This document shows positions 35,093 through 44,326 of a DNA stretch of 64,000 nt, in pieces (positions within the stretch are counted from its first letter, which is position 1; every line of letters begins with the position of its first letter). Location of the stretch: the NCBI GenBank assembly GCA_004298465.1, contig SCRT01000005.1, forward strand, positions 88,001 through 152,000. Direction: 5' to 3'. Below the pieces are notes generated by a model. The model was not told the DNA's origin. It searched no databases and was given only the letters and a program-made list of their open reading frames with translations. Source of the DNA: Nevskiaceae bacterium (GTDB taxonomy: Bacteria > Pseudomonadota > Gammaproteobacteria > Nevskiales > Nevskiaceae). Both the position numbers and the translations under genes were made by a program.

Positions 35093-36352
35093 TCAGCGCT
35101 TGAACCACACGCCCGGATCGAGCGGGCGACCATCGTGACGGATCTCGAAATACACCCCCGTGCGGTCATAGCCGCCGGTATCGCCCGCCGTTGCAATGGC
35201 CTGACCGGCGGCAACGTTGTCGCCAACCCGCACGGTTGCCCGGTCGACATGACCGTAGAGCGTGAAATAGCCATGGCCGTGGTCGACAAGCACGATCAGC
35301 CCGTAGCTCGACACCCACCCCACGTGGACCACCCGCCCGCGCGCGCTGGCCCGCACCGCTGCGCCGCGCGGCGCGCCGATCCAGGTTCCCTTCCACGTCA
35401 AGGGTCCGCCCGCCCGCGACGCGCCGAAGCGCGCGAGCAGCGGGCCCGCCACCGGTCGCAGCAGACGCCCGCGCAGGGTGGCAAACGCGCCTTGCGGACC
35501 GGCCACGGCTGCCGGCGGCGTGCGCGGCCCTGCACCCGCCTGCCGGGACTGCTGCCGCGCCTGTCGCTCGGCGCGTTCCTGCGCGCGGCGCTCCGCAGCC
35601 TGCTGCTGCGCCTGTGCGAGGAGGTCCTGCATGTGCTTTTCCGCGGCGCGCAAGCTGTCCAGTTCCTCGCCCTTCCGGTCGATCTTCGCCTTCATGGCGG
35701 CAACTGCCGCGGCACGTTGTTGCTTGGATTGCTGCAATTCGGCAAGGGCTGCTTCCTGCTCGTGCTGCATCGCCACGAGCCGCTCGCGTTCCGCGTCCTG
35801 TTGCGACTCCAGTGCTGCGAGCGCGGCCTGCCGGCTGCGCAGGGTCGCCAGCGCAGCCGCGCGTTCGCGGTGCATGTAGGCGTAGTCCGCGAACAGGCGG
35901 CCCACGGTGCCGGGGTCGGTGCCAGACAACAGCGCCTGCAGCGGGTCGTTCGCACCCAACCGGTATTCCGCCCGCAACTGCGTGGCGAGCGCTTGTCGCT
36001 GCTGGTCGATCTGCTGTTGCAGGGCCGCAGTCTGCGCTTCGATATCCTTCAACTTCGCCTCGACCGCAGCACGCTGCGCCTGTATCTGCGCGAGCTGCGC
36101 GCGCGCGTGGCCCAGCTGCTGCTCCGCGGCATTGACGTCGTCCTGCAGGCGCTCGGCTTCGCCCCGCGCGTGTGTCAAGGCGGAAAACGCCGCCTTGATC
36201 CGTTCGCGCAGGCCAGCAAGATCGGAGGCCGCCGGCGACGCCGCATGCGCGGCCCCGCTCAAGGCCAGCAGGGAAAAGACACACAGCACGGCGACATGAC
36301 GCCCGACTATGCGCAGGCATCCACGCTCCGCCCGCTTCCGGCCGCCGGTCAT
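35093..36352 (-). CDS. envC: EnvC-like murein hydrolase activator
   Basis: EnvC activates amidases at the division septum. The 419-aa protein has a signal peptide (VAVLCVFSLLALSGAAHA), a long coiled coil from about residue 40 to 265 and a C-terminal LytM domain. The LytM domain lacks the metal ligands: the usual HxxxD is replaced by GTWIGAPRG and the HxH by YFEIRHDG, so it is a non-enzymatic activator as in EnvC. The start ATG 36352 lies inside a much longer open frame that is the shadow of the rhodanese gene. It is divergent from the rhodanese gene and precedes ctpA. Confidence 0.93.
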   Translation of the reverse strand: MTGGRKRAERGCLRIVGRHVAVLCVFSLLALSGAAHAASPAASDLAGLRERIKAAFSALTHARGEAERLQDDVNAAEQQLGHARAQLAQIQAQRAAVEAKLKDIEAQTAALQQQIDQQRQALATQLRAEYRLGANDPLQALLSGTDPGTVGRLFADYAYMHRERAAALATLRSRQAALAALESQQDAERERLVAMQHEQEAALAELQQSKQQRAAAVAAMKAKIDRKGEELDSLRAAEKHMQDLLAQAQQQAAERRAQERAERQARQQSRQAGAGPRTPPAAVAGPQGAFATLRGRLLRPVAGPLLARFGASRAGGPLTWKGTWIGAPRGAAVRASARGRVVHVGWVSSYGLIVLVDHGHGYFTLYGHVDRATVRVGDNVAAGQAIATAGDTGGYDRTGVYFEIRHDGRPLDPGVWFKR

Positions 36353-36412
36353 GGATGCGATAATCCGCAGTGTCTCGGGGCGGTCACCGCGCCCCACGCA
36401 ACGAGCAACTTC

Positions 36413-36853
36413 ATGATTTTTCCGGCTTTCGACCAACTCCTCGCGTTCACCCACGATCACCCGTTGCTGCTGGCGGCTTTCATCACCGTGCTGCTCGCCA
36501 TTATCGCCAATGAGGCCCACGGCCGGCTGACCGGGGGGCCACGCGCCAGCGTGGCGGATGCGGTGCGCCTCATCAACGACCGCCAGGCGTTGGTGGTGGA
36601 CGTGCGCAGTGCGCGTGATTACAAGAAGTCCCATCTGCTGGGCGCGCTGAACATCCCTGCGGCAAACCTCAAGGAACGCGCCGACCAGCTCGGCAAGGAC
36701 CTGGAGCGCCCCGTCATCGTGTACTGCAACCTGGGCAATGCCAGCCTGGAAGCGGCCAAGGTGCTGCGCGGCATGGGGCACAAGGAAGTCTATTCCCTGC
36801 ACGGCGGCATCAATGGCTGGGAAAACAGCAACCTGCCGGTTACCACGAAATGA
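36413..36853 (+). CDS. membrane-anchored rhodanese-like protein (YibN type)
   Basis: This 146-aa protein has an N-terminal transmembrane helix (LLLAAFITVLLAIIANEA) and one rhodanese domain with DVRSARDYKKSHLLGALNIP and the active cysteine in VIVYCNLGNAS. The active loop lacks the arginine usual in sulfurtransferases. It is the YibN-type gene normally found before grxC and secB, and its stop overlaps the grxC start (ATGA). The sulfur acceptor is unknown. Confidence 0.92.
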   Translation: MIFPAFDQLLAFTHDHPLLLAAFITVLLAIIANEAHGRLTGGPRASVADAVRLINDRQALVVDVRSARDYKKSHLLGALNIPAANLKERADQLGKDLERPVIVYCNLGNASLEAAKVLRGMGHKEVYSLHGGINGWENSNLPVTTK

Positions 36854-37107
36854 AGCCCGTCCTCATGTACGCCACGCTCACCTGCCCGTACTGCATGGCG
36901 GCACGGCAGCTGCTGCAACACAAGCACGTGCCTTTCGAGGAAGTCCGCGTGGACTCGGCTCCGGAACAACGCCAGGTCATGATGCAGCGTTCCGGGCGCC
37001 ACACGGTTCCGCAGATCTTCATCGACGGGCAATCCATCGGCGGGTACGACGAGCTTTCCGCCCTCGAGCGCAACGGCAAGCTGGACCCCATGCTGGCCGA
37101 TGCCTGA
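36850..37107 (+). CDS. grxC: glutaredoxin 3
   Basis: This 85-aa glutaredoxin has the dithiol site CPYC at residues 12-15 (TLTCPYCMAARQLL), the cis-proline motif TVPQIFIDG and the glutathione-binding GGYDEL. It reduces disulfides with glutathione in the cytoplasm. It lies between the rhodanese and secB genes in the conserved order and starts within the rhodanese stop. Confidence 0.96.
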   Translation: MKPVLMYATLTCPYCMAARQLLQHKHVPFEEVRVDSAPEQRQVMMQRSGRHTVPQIFIDGQSIGGYDELSALERNGKLDPMLADA

Positions 37108-37131
37108 CACACTTCTCACAGGGAATTCCAT

Positions 37132-37635
37132 ATGGCCATCATCACCCCGAGCACCGCTGCTGCCCACGACAACGCACCCGAACCTCAAGTCGTGCTGCAC
37201 CGCATCTACTGCCGGGACGCATCACTGGAAGTACCGCACGCGCCGCAGATCTTCAATCAGCAGAAATGGGACCCGAATATCGACCTGCAGGTCGGCACGG
37301 AAGCCTCGGCCATCGGCAACGACTTCCAGCAGGTCACGCTGATCCTCACGGTGACGGCGAAAGTCGAAAACGAGCAGGTGGCCTATCTGGCAGAGGTCAA
37401 GCAGGCCGGCCTGTTCGTGGTTTCAGGGTTCCCGGACGAAGCCCAGATGAATGCCGTGCTCGGCACCTATTGCCCGACCGTCATCTTTCCCTTCGCACGC
37501 GAGACAGTGGCCGATCTCGTCCAGCGCGCCGGCTTCCCGCAACTGCTGCTGGCGCCGATCAACTTCCAGGCCGCTTATGCGCAGCACGTCGCCCAGGCCC
37601 AGGGGGTGGTGCAACCTGCCACCTCCGTCAACTGA
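37132..37635 (+). CDS. secB: protein-export chaperone SecB
   Basis: SecB holds precursor proteins unfolded and passes them to SecA. The 167-aa protein has family sections VVLHRIYCRDASLEVPHAPQIF (substrate groove), YLAEVKQAGLFVVSGF and PTVIFPFARETVADLVQRAGFP, and the acidic/hydrophobic tail. The C-terminal extension (AQGVVQPATSVN) is a little longer than in E. coli. It is followed closely by gpsA in the same direction. Confidence 0.97.
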   Translation: MAIITPSTAAAHDNAPEPQVVLHRIYCRDASLEVPHAPQIFNQQKWDPNIDLQVGTEASAIGNDFQQVTLILTVTAKVENEQVAYLAEVKQAGLFVVSGFPDEAQMNAVLGTYCPTVIFPFARETVADLVQRAGFPQLLLAPINFQAAYAQHVAQAQGVVQPATSVN

Positions 37636-37651
37636 TCGACACGGAAGCCAG

Positions 37652-38668
37652 GTGACGACCCGCATTGCGGTCCTCGGCGCCGGCGCCTTCGGCACCGCGC
37701 TGGCCATCCAGCTCGCCCGGCGCGGGAATCCGACGCTCCTGTGGGGTCGTGACGCGGAGGCCCTGACGCACATGCAGGAAAAGTGCGTCAACGACCGTTA
37801 CCTACCGGGCTGCCCTTTCCCCCCTGCCCTGCAGATGGAAGCCAACCTGGAGCGCGCGGTACGCGCCGCCGACCACATCCTCGTGGCAACACCCAGCCAC
37901 ACGCTGGGTGGTCTGCTGCAAACTGTCGCCCCGCTGCTGCGCCCCAACCAGGGGATCGCCTGCGCCTGCAAGGGGCTGGAGCCGGAAACCGGGCACCTGC
38001 CGCACGAAGTGATCGCTGAAGTACTGGGTTCTTCGCACGCGTTTGCCGTCGTCTCCGGCCCGACTTTCGCCAAGGAACTCGGGCTGGGACTGCCGACGGC
38101 GATCACCGTTGCGTCCGCCGATGCCGACTTCGCGCGCATCATTGCCGAAGCCCTGCACGGCGGCGGCTTTCGTGCCTACACCACGGATGACGTGATCGGC
38201 GTGGAGATCGGTGGCGCGGCGAAGAACGTGCTCGCCATCGGCATCGGCATCGCCGACGGGCTGGGGCTGGGGGCCAACACCCGCGCCGCACTGATAGCCC
38301 GTGGCCTGTCGGAGCTGATGCGCCTGGCCGAAGCGCTGGGCGCGCGCCCCGAAACCGTGATGGGCCTGTCCGGACTGGGCGACGTGGTGCTGACCTGCAC
38401 CGACGACCAGTCCCGCAACCGCCGCATGGGCCTCATGGTCGGGCGCGGCACGCCGGCGGCCGAAGCCATCCGCGCCATCGGCACGGTCGAAGGTGCGCGC
38501 GCGGCTCCTCAGGTGCTGCGCATCGCGCGGGCCCACCACATAGAAACGCCCTTGATCGAGCAGGTCACGCGCGTGCTGCGCGGCGAAGCCACGCCCGCGG
38601 ATGCCGTGCGCGCGCTCGCGATGCGGCCGATAAAGCCTGAAAGGCCCGTCCAGGAAAGCGCCGAATAA
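37652..38668 (+). CDS. gpsA: glycerol-3-phosphate dehydrogenase [NAD(P)+]
   Basis: GpsA makes sn-glycerol-3-phosphate for phospholipids; here the same product also feeds the glucosylglycerol enzyme. The 338-aa protein has the nucleotide loop VLGAGAFGTALA, the GPTFAKEL section, the catalytic lysine in GGAAKNVLAIGIGIADGL and the late SRNRRMG and VEGA sections. The start is a GTG at 37652 with GGAAG upstream; a long frame before it is the shadow of secB. Confidence 0.96.
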   Translation: MTTRIAVLGAGAFGTALAIQLARRGNPTLLWGRDAEALTHMQEKCVNDRYLPGCPFPPALQMEANLERAVRAADHILVATPSHTLGGLLQTVAPLLRPNQGIACACKGLEPETGHLPHEVIAEVLGSSHAFAVVSGPTFAKELGLGLPTAITVASADADFARIIAEALHGGGFRAYTTDDVIGVEIGGAAKNVLAIGIGIADGLGLGANTRAALIARGLSELMRLAEALGARPETVMGLSGLGDVVLTCTDDQSRNRRMGLMVGRGTPAAEAIRAIGTVEGARAAPQVLRIARAHHIETPLIEQVTRVLRGEATPADAVRALAMRPIKPERPVQESAE

Positions 38669-38871
38669 GCGCCATACGCAGGGGGGAAGAGGATTGCTTG
38701 GGGATTTACAACTCGAGATCGCGGAAACGACGAGCGAGCAGGGAATCCACCCGATCGCCCTTTCCGCCGCTCACCGATCACGCCCCTGCTGGAAAACCGC
38801 CGGAGGTGCATTATGATCGAGTCGCCATCCGGTTTCCGGGGCGCTTCGACCCTTTCGCCAGGACGCTTCCC

Positions 38872-39339
38872 ATGAAACGTGTCGTCGTCCGCCGCACACT
38901 GCATGCTCCCATCGAACGGGTGTTTGCCGCGCTGTCCGCGTATGAGGATTACGCCGGGCTCAGTGGCGTGCGCGGAGCGCGCGTGCTGCGCTACGGCCGT
39001 TCCCGCCGTGCCGGCGTCGGCGCGATCCGGGAAATGTCCACGACGATGGCGGTGTTCCGCGAGCAGATCACCGGCTATTTTCCACCCTATCGCCTGGACT
39101 ATCGCATCATCGGCTCGCAGCCACGCCTCGACCACGGCGGTGCGAGCGTGCAGCTGGAAGAGCTGGGTGCAAGAACCCGCGTGACGTGGACAACCAACCT
39201 GTCCGTGCGCCTGCCCGCCCTGCTGGGCACCGTCGGCACCGGCATCGCGGCCTGGCAAACCCGACGCGGCCTGCGCAGTCTGCTCGCGGCTCTGGAAGAC
39301 CGTCTCGCCGCCACTGCCGCCACTCCCGTCACCCTCTAG
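38872..39339 (+). CDS. SRPBCC (polyketide cyclase-like) family protein
   Basis: This 155-aa protein has the START/SRPBCC helix-grip fold: RTLHAPIERVFAALSAYEDYAGLSGV at the start, then beta strands (IREMSTTMAVFREQI, YRLDYRIIG) and a C-terminal amphipathic helix. Such proteins bind hydrophobic ligands. The ATG at 38872 is chosen because the fold begins there. It stands between gpsA and the convergent esterase gene. The ligand is unknown. Confidence 0.8.
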   Translation: MKRVVVRRTLHAPIERVFAALSAYEDYAGLSGVRGARVLRYGRSRRAGVGAIREMSTTMAVFREQITGYFPPYRLDYRIIGSQPRLDHGGASVQLEELGARTRVTWTTNLSVRLPALLGTVGTGIAAWQTRRGLRSLLAALEDRLAATAATPVTL

Positions 39340-39348
39340 AAGCGCCTG

Positions 39349-40266
39349 TCAGCGTGCGCCGGCCAGCTGTCCGTGCACCCAATACGCCGCAGCGCGCAGC
39401 GTCCGGGTCGCCGCCGGCAGCATGCCGGCATAGAGCTGGAAGTCGTGCCACATGCGCGGGTGCACGTTCAGCGTGACATCGACGCCCGCACCGCCGGCGT
39501 TTTCCGCAAAACGCCGTGCATCGTCGAGCAATACTTCTTCGCTGCCCACGTCGATATAGATCGGCGGCAGCCCTGCCGGGTCTGTGAACAGCGGCGACAA
39601 CAGCGGGCTCTTCAGATCGGCGCCAGCTGCATAGAACGCCGCGAACTTGCGCGCCCAGCGCGGGTCGATGAGCGGGTCGACCGCAGCCATCGAAACAGCG
39701 GTGCCACCCGAGAGCGTCAGATCCGTCCACGGTGAAATCAGGTACAACGCCACAGGCAGCGGCAAACGGGCATCGCGCAGGCGCTGCGCAAGCGCCAGTG
39801 CAAGACCGCCGCCAGCCGAGTCGCCGGCCACCACAATACGCGCAGCTTCGTAGCCGCGATTCTGCAAGGCATCCCATGCCGCCTGCGCGTCGTCCAGCCC
39901 GGCGGGAAACGGATGTTCGGGCGCCAGCCGGTAGTCCAAACCATAGACGGTGCAGTGCGCGTCTCGCGCCAGCCGTTCGCACAGGGTGCGATGCGTTTCC
40001 GACGAGCCAACGCAATAACCGCCGCCGTGCAGGAAAAGGATGGCGCCATCCGCGAGCGAAACGCCGCTCGGCGCAACTTCCAGCGCCGGGATACCGCCCA
40101 CCTCGACACGGCGGCCCAGCACTCCACGCGGCAGGATCCGAAACTTCGCGGCAATGCCCAGCAGGCGGCGCTGGCGCATGACCGGCACAGCGTCACTCAG
40201 GATCGGCTTCAGGACATGGCGCGTGATGCCACGAAACAGGCTTTCACTGAACATGGGTGCTTTCAT
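39349..40266 (-). CDS. alpha/beta hydrolase, hormone-sensitive-lipase family esterase
   Basis: This 305-aa carboxylesterase has the oxyanion motif HGGGY (residues 80-84) and the nucleophile S150 in GDSAGGG, with the acid in SEEVLLDDAR and the histidine in HDFQLYAG, the usual order of the HSL (family IV) esterases. There is no signal peptide. The start ATG 40266 is preferred; a GTG at 40281 and an ATG at 40254 are possible. It follows the beta-lactamase-like gene by 21 bases, so both may act in one catabolic or lipid pathway. Confidence 0.88.
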   Translation of the reverse strand: MKAPMFSESLFRGITRHVLKPILSDAVPVMRQRRLLGIAAKFRILPRGVLGRRVEVGGIPALEVAPSGVSLADGAILFLHGGGYCVGSSETHRTLCERLARDAHCTVYGLDYRLAPEHPFPAGLDDAQAAWDALQNRGYEAARIVVAGDSAGGGLALALAQRLRDARLPLPVALYLISPWTDLTLSGGTAVSMAAVDPLIDPRWARKFAAFYAAGADLKSPLLSPLFTDPAGLPPIYIDVGSEEVLLDDARRFAENAGGAGVDVTLNVHPRMWHDFQLYAGMLPAATRTLRAAAYWVHGQLAGAR

Positions 40267-40287
40267 CTTCCGGAATTCCACCGTTCG

Positions 40288-41547
40288 TCACGCCGCCGTC
40301 GGCAAGCGCCGTATCGCGCCCAGCAACCGCAGCAGCGCTGGCAGGTGCGGCCCCAGCACCGCCTTGCCGGTTGTCAGCAATCCAGCGGCGATGCCCCGCG
40401 ACGGTTGCGCCCAGCCCAGCACGTTCGTGAACCCGAGGTGGCCGAAAGCATCCCCGGCACCGAAGCCGTACAAGCCAACGCCCGATGTTCCGAGCATCAG
40501 CCCATCGCTGTAGCGCATCGGAATCAGCAGCGCACGGTCCAGCGCGACGTCACCGCGCGGCCTGAGCAGGCGGGCTACCGTCTTGGGCGCCAGCACGCGC
40601 CGTCCGGCATAAACACCACCGTCGAGCAGCATCTGGAAAAAACGCGAAAGCTCGTCTGCCGTCGCGTACAGGTTACCGGCCGGAATCACCGCATCCATGA
40701 ACGATGCGCTGTTCGACGCCTCGATCACGAGGTCGAAATCCACGAGCAGCAGGCGCTTGATGAACGTGGAAACCGGAAAGTGCACCGGCATCCCGGCCGC
40801 GTAGTTGCGTGCCACCTCCGGCCGCAGTTCCGGCTGCAGCCCGTACGTGAAGCTGCGCATGCCCAACGGTTGGCGGAGGCGGGTATCGAGGTAATCGGGC
40901 AGTGCCATTCCCGTCGCGGATTCGATGATGGCCCCCAGCACATAGCCACCGGTCAGGGCGTGATAACCCGGGCGCCCGTAGCCCCGCAGCGGCGCATTGC
41001 AGATGTATTCGAGAATCTGCTCCGGGTGTTCCAGCAGCGCCGGCGTGCGGACCGCGCGTGGAATCGGTGGTGAGGCGACGCCTGCGCGGTGGCACAGCAC
41101 GTCGGTGATCGTGACCCGGCCCTTGCCATGCCGCGCAAAGCGGGGCAGGTAGTACGCAACCGGCGCCTCGAGGGAGATTCCGCCTTCTTCCGCAAGCTTG
41201 TGCACGAGCACGGCGGTGACTGCCTTGGACGCGGAAAACACACACACCGGCGTATCGAGCGTCATGCTGCGCCGCGCCGTGCCCGCCGCATCTCCCGGTC
41301 CACCACCGGCGGCAAAACCCAGTGCGCAGTTGAACACGACCCGCCCTTCGTGCCGAACGCACAGGCTAACGCCGGGATACGCTCCACTATCGTAAAGATG
41401 CTGCAACGCCCGAGCAATGCGCTCAACCCGGCGCTGCTCGAGTCCTGCGGCACGGGCACTGGAATCAGCCGAAAAGCCCGCCGTATTCAGGCCCGGCGGC
41501 AGTGCCACGGCATCGAAAATCGACCCCATTCCATGCCCCCGCCCCAT
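40288..41547 (-). CDS. beta-lactamase family serine hydrolase (EstB-type)
   Basis: This 419-aa protein has the class C/PBP4-like fold with S105 in SASK and the tyrosine in GYHALTGGYVLG as the second motif, and HLGF as a possible third. Such sequences are usually esterases (EstB-like) rather than drug-hydrolysing beta-lactamases. No clear signal peptide is seen, so it is probably cytoplasmic. It forms a pair with the downstream HSL-type esterase and follows the desaturase gene on the same strand, suggesting a lipid or ester role. Confidence 0.87.
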   Translation of the reverse strand: MGRGHGMGSIFDAVALPPGLNTAGFSADSSARAAGLEQRRVERIARALQHLYDSGAYPGVSLCVRHEGRVVFNCALGFAAGGGPGDAAGTARRSMTLDTPVCVFSASKAVTAVLVHKLAEEGGISLEAPVAYYLPRFARHGKGRVTITDVLCHRAGVASPPIPRAVRTPALLEHPEQILEYICNAPLRGYGRPGYHALTGGYVLGAIIESATGMALPDYLDTRLRQPLGMRSFTYGLQPELRPEVARNYAAGMPVHFPVSTFIKRLLLVDFDLVIEASNSASFMDAVIPAGNLYATADELSRFFQMLLDGGVYAGRRVLAPKTVARLLRPRGDVALDRALLIPMRYSDGLMLGTSGVGLYGFGAGDAFGHLGFTNVLGWAQPSRGIAAGLLTTGKAVLGPHLPALLRLLGAIRRLPTAA

Positions 41548-41604
41548 TCAAACCGGTCGCATCGGCCAGGCGCCCGACAGAACCGGGCGAAGGCCGAAGA
41601 CGAA

Positions 41605-42762
41605 TCAAGCCACCTGCAGGCGCAACAGACGCACGCGGCGCCGCTGTGCGCGCAAAGCCTTTTCCAGCGCCTGCAGGCGCTCGCGCACCTCACTGCCACG
41701 CCACTGATCGGCGAGCTGCCGGCGCACGGCATCGAAACGCTCCGCCTGAAGCTGGCGGAATTCACCCAGTGTGGCGGCGAACATCACGCGCTCCTGCTCG
41801 ATCAGCGCAGTCAGCGCGACCAGGCGCCCTTGCCGGCGCCGCTGCTCGATGCTTTGCTGCAGCCGTTCGAACTGCCGCGCCAGCATGGCTCGCTGGATGC
41901 GGAATTCGGGCACCCGTTTCAACCCGTATGTCAGCCGTACCCACGACAGGGACGCGATCAGCCATTTCGTCGGGTCGAACTGCCACCAGCGCACGCCGTT
42001 GCGATAGTCCCACTGGAACTGGTGGTGGAAATTGTGGTAGCCCTCGCCATACGTGATGAGCGCCACGAGATCGTTGTCGCGTGCGGTATTGTCACGCGTG
42101 TACGGTCGGCGCCCCCACAGGTGGGCCAGGGAATTGATGAAGAACGTGAAATGGTGGTTCAGCACCAGCCGCAGCAATCCCGCCAGCAGCAGACACCCCC
42201 ACACATCGCCCACCAACCAGCCGGCGAGCAGCGGGGCCGCCACGTTCATCCCCAGCGCAATCGCCAGATAGTGGCGGTGCTGAAAGCGCAGCCGTGGATT
42301 GCGCTGAAGATCCTCGATATTGGAGAAATCGCCCACCCGCGCGCCCGGGTAGTCCCGCAGCATCCAGCCAATGTGCGCGAACCAGAAACCCCGCCCGATC
42401 GCGTACGGGTCGTTGTCGACGTCGTCGATGAAGCGGTGATGGAAACGGTGCTGGGCGGCCCAGCAGAACACACTGTTCTGCAAAGCCATCGCCCCGAACA
42501 GCAGGTAGAACCATTCCACGATCGGGTGTGCGGCATAGGCGCGATGCGACCACAGCCGATGGTAGCCACCGGTAATAGACATCCCCGTGGCCAGCATGAA
42601 CAGGACGAACACCAGCCATGTGACCGGTGCAAATCCGTAGGTCACTGCATACCAAGGAAAAATTGTGAATGCCGCGGCAGTCGTGACTGCGAACATCACG
42701 ATCGCCGGCCAGTTGCGCGGTGCGCGTTTCGGGCCCCGCCACTCGGCCCCCCTGCTTGTCAT
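41605..42762 (-). CDS. acyl-CoA desaturase (delta-9 type) with long charged C-terminal tail
   Basis: This protein of about 385 aa is a membrane fatty acid desaturase with three histidine boxes, HRLWSH, HRFHH and HNFHH, that bind the diiron centre, between four transmembrane helices. It would introduce a double bond into acyl-CoA or lipid acyl chains, matching a cold or fluidity role beside cspA. The C-terminal 110 residues (about 275-385) form an unusual basic, glutamine/arginine-rich coiled coil, much longer than in most bacterial desaturases. ATG 42762 has a GGGAAAATGAG upstream; ATG 42792 is the alternative. Confidence 0.9.
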   Translation of the reverse strand: MTSRGAEWRGPKRAPRNWPAIVMFAVTTAAAFTIFPWYAVTYGFAPVTWLVFVLFMLATGMSITGGYHRLWSHRAYAAHPIVEWFYLLFGAMALQNSVFCWAAQHRFHHRFIDDVDNDPYAIGRGFWFAHIGWMLRDYPGARVGDFSNIEDLQRNPRLRFQHRHYLAIALGMNVAAPLLAGWLVGDVWGCLLLAGLLRLVLNHHFTFFINSLAHLWGRRPYTRDNTARDNDLVALITYGEGYHNFHHQFQWDYRNGVRWWQFDPTKWLIASLSWVRLTYGLKRVPEFRIQRAMLARQFERLQQSIEQRRRQGRLVALTALIEQERVMFAATLGEFRQLQAERFDAVRRQLADQWRGSEVRERLQALEKALRAQRRRVRLLRLQVA

Positions 42763-42873
42763 CTCATTTTCCCGCACGTCCCAGGCCCCCATTAACTAAC
42801 AGCCCGCATAAACGCAAGAGGGGCCGTGGCACGTGACCACGACCCCCCATGACCACATCAGATCGGACGCGCT

Positions 42874-43086
42874 TCAGAGCGGGTGGATCTGCGTGGCCTG
42901 CATGCCCTTCGGACCACGCTGCGCAGTAAACTCCACGCGCTGGCCTTCCTTGAGCGTGCGGAATCCGGAACCCTGGATCTCCTTGAAGTGCGCGAACAAG
43001 TCCTCACCACCGCCTTCCGGCGTGATGAATCCATACCCTTTGGCCTCGTTAAACCACTTCACGGTGCCAGTTGCAACATTAGCCAT
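42874..43086 (-). CDS. cspA: cold shock protein CspA family
   Basis: This 70-aa single-domain RNA chaperone has the RNP1 motif KGYGFITP and RNP2 motif DLFAHF, and is full length for the family. It binds single-stranded RNA. The gene is preceded by a leader of about 145 bases (from a promoter at 43238-43266 to the ATG), similar to the long regulatory 5' UTRs of cold-shock genes, and AAGGA sits upstream of the ATG. The desaturase gene lies downstream in the same direction. Confidence 0.95.
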   Translation of the reverse strand: MANVATGTVKWFNEAKGYGFITPEGGGEDLFAHFKEIQGSGFRTLKEGQRVEFTAQRGPKGMQATQIHPL

Positions 43087-43237
43087 TTGATGACAATCCT
43101 TTAACGATCAACAAGAACGAGCCGAAGCCCGCGTAGCACTCGCGCCTGAAGAGCCTGCCTGGAATTCCCCGTATCACCCTTAAGCAGGGTGGCTGCGAAA
43201 ACGACCGTGCAACAGCGCTTGAAGCGCAAGCGGTGCC

Positions 43238-43266
43238 ACTCTACATTGTTCGAGATCAGCTGTCGA
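43238..43266 (-). promoter_or_regulatory. candidate sigma-70 promoter and long leader of cspA
   Basis: On the minus strand TCGACA (43266-43261) and TAGAGT (43243-43238) are separated by 17 bases. Initiation near 43231 would give a 5' UTR of about 145 bases before the cspA ATG at 43086, the length expected for cold-shock thermoregulation. Pairing within the leader was not folded here. Confidence 0.5.
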
Positions 43267-43315
43267 TAGTCCTTATCTCTGTTCCCCCTACCCGCCTATT
43301 CCCACGATACCTGCC

Positions 43316-44167
43316 ATGTCCACACAGCGTCCTCGCACCTGGTTCATCACCGGAACTTCCCGCGGCTTCGGCCGCAGCCTTGCCGAAGCCGTGGCCGCCC
43401 ACGGCGACCAGGTCTTCGCCACCGCCCGCAACGCGGCATCTGTGGATACGCTGGTGGCGCACGCGCCCCGGCACATTGCCGGCACCACGCTCGACGTGAC
43501 AGACGCTGCGGCCGCCACAGTGGCCGTGGCGTCAGCCATCCGCCGCTTCGGCCGTATCGACGTGCTCGTGAACAACGCCGGCTACGGACTCGCTGGCGCC
43601 GTCGAGGAAGTCGACGAAGATCAGATCCGCGCGCAATTCGAGACCAACGTCTTCGGCGCACTGCGCCTAACACGCTTGGTACTGCCCCACATGCGGGAAC
43701 GCCGCAGCGGCCACATCCTGCAGATCTCCTCCATCGCCGGCATCGCCGCCTCGCCCGGACTTGGCATCTACAACGCCAGCAAATTTGCGCTGGAAGGATT
43801 TTCCGAAGCGCTGGCCGATGAAGTCGCGCCGTTCGGCATCCGCGTGACACTCATCGAGCCCGGCCCCTTCCGCACCGACTGGGCGGGACCGTCCCTCGCC
43901 ACGCCTCGCCACCGCATCGACGCCTATGCGGAAACAGCACACCGCACTATCGCGCGGTTGAACGGCTATTCCGGCCAGCAGGCCGGCGACCCGGTCCGCG
44001 CAGCCGCCGCGATGATCGCGGTGGTGGAAACGGCCAACCCGCCTCTGCATCTGCCCCTAGGCCGCTGGGCCCTCGACCGCATGCACGACAAGCTGGGCTT
44101 GCTTGCACGTGAAACCGCCAAGTGGGAAGCGCGCTCACGCGCGACCGATTTCACGGATGACGAATGA
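43316..44167 (+). CDS. short-chain dehydrogenase/reductase
   Basis: This 283-aa SDR has the cofactor loop TGTSRGFGRSLAEAV, the NNAGYG motif, the catalytic serine in ISSIAG and YNASK with tyrosine and lysine. The cofactor is probably NADP(H), judged from TARNAAS after the second strand. SDRs of this look (oxidoreductase with Rossmann fold, EPGPFRTDW) are often annotated only generically; the substrate is unknown. It is divergent from cspA. Confidence 0.9.
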   Translation: MSTQRPRTWFITGTSRGFGRSLAEAVAAHGDQVFATARNAASVDTLVAHAPRHIAGTTLDVTDAAAATVAVASAIRRFGRIDVLVNNAGYGLAGAVEEVDEDQIRAQFETNVFGALRLTRLVLPHMRERRSGHILQISSIAGIAASPGLGIYNASKFALEGFSEALADEVAPFGIRVTLIEPGPFRTDWAGPSLATPRHRIDAYAETAHRTIARLNGYSGQQAGDPVRAAAAMIAVVETANPPLHLPLGRWALDRMHDKLGLLARETAKWEARSRATDFTDDE

Positions 44168-44326
44168 GGCAGCCCTAGACAGCAATCCACCTGCCATCCG
44201 CGTACTCACCATCGTCACCCGCACCGCATGACACCCCGTGCAAATGTGGTCAATAATGCCCCGCGGGATACCCCATGGGGTTAATGTGTGTCTTGGCCAA
44301 CGATGATTTCCAGGAAGGGGAGACGG

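Noticed and set aside
40288-41547. Drug-resistance beta-lactamase
   Set aside because: The SxxK site is present, but the lack of a clear signal peptide and the EstB-type second motif favour an esterase; no resistance role can be claimed.
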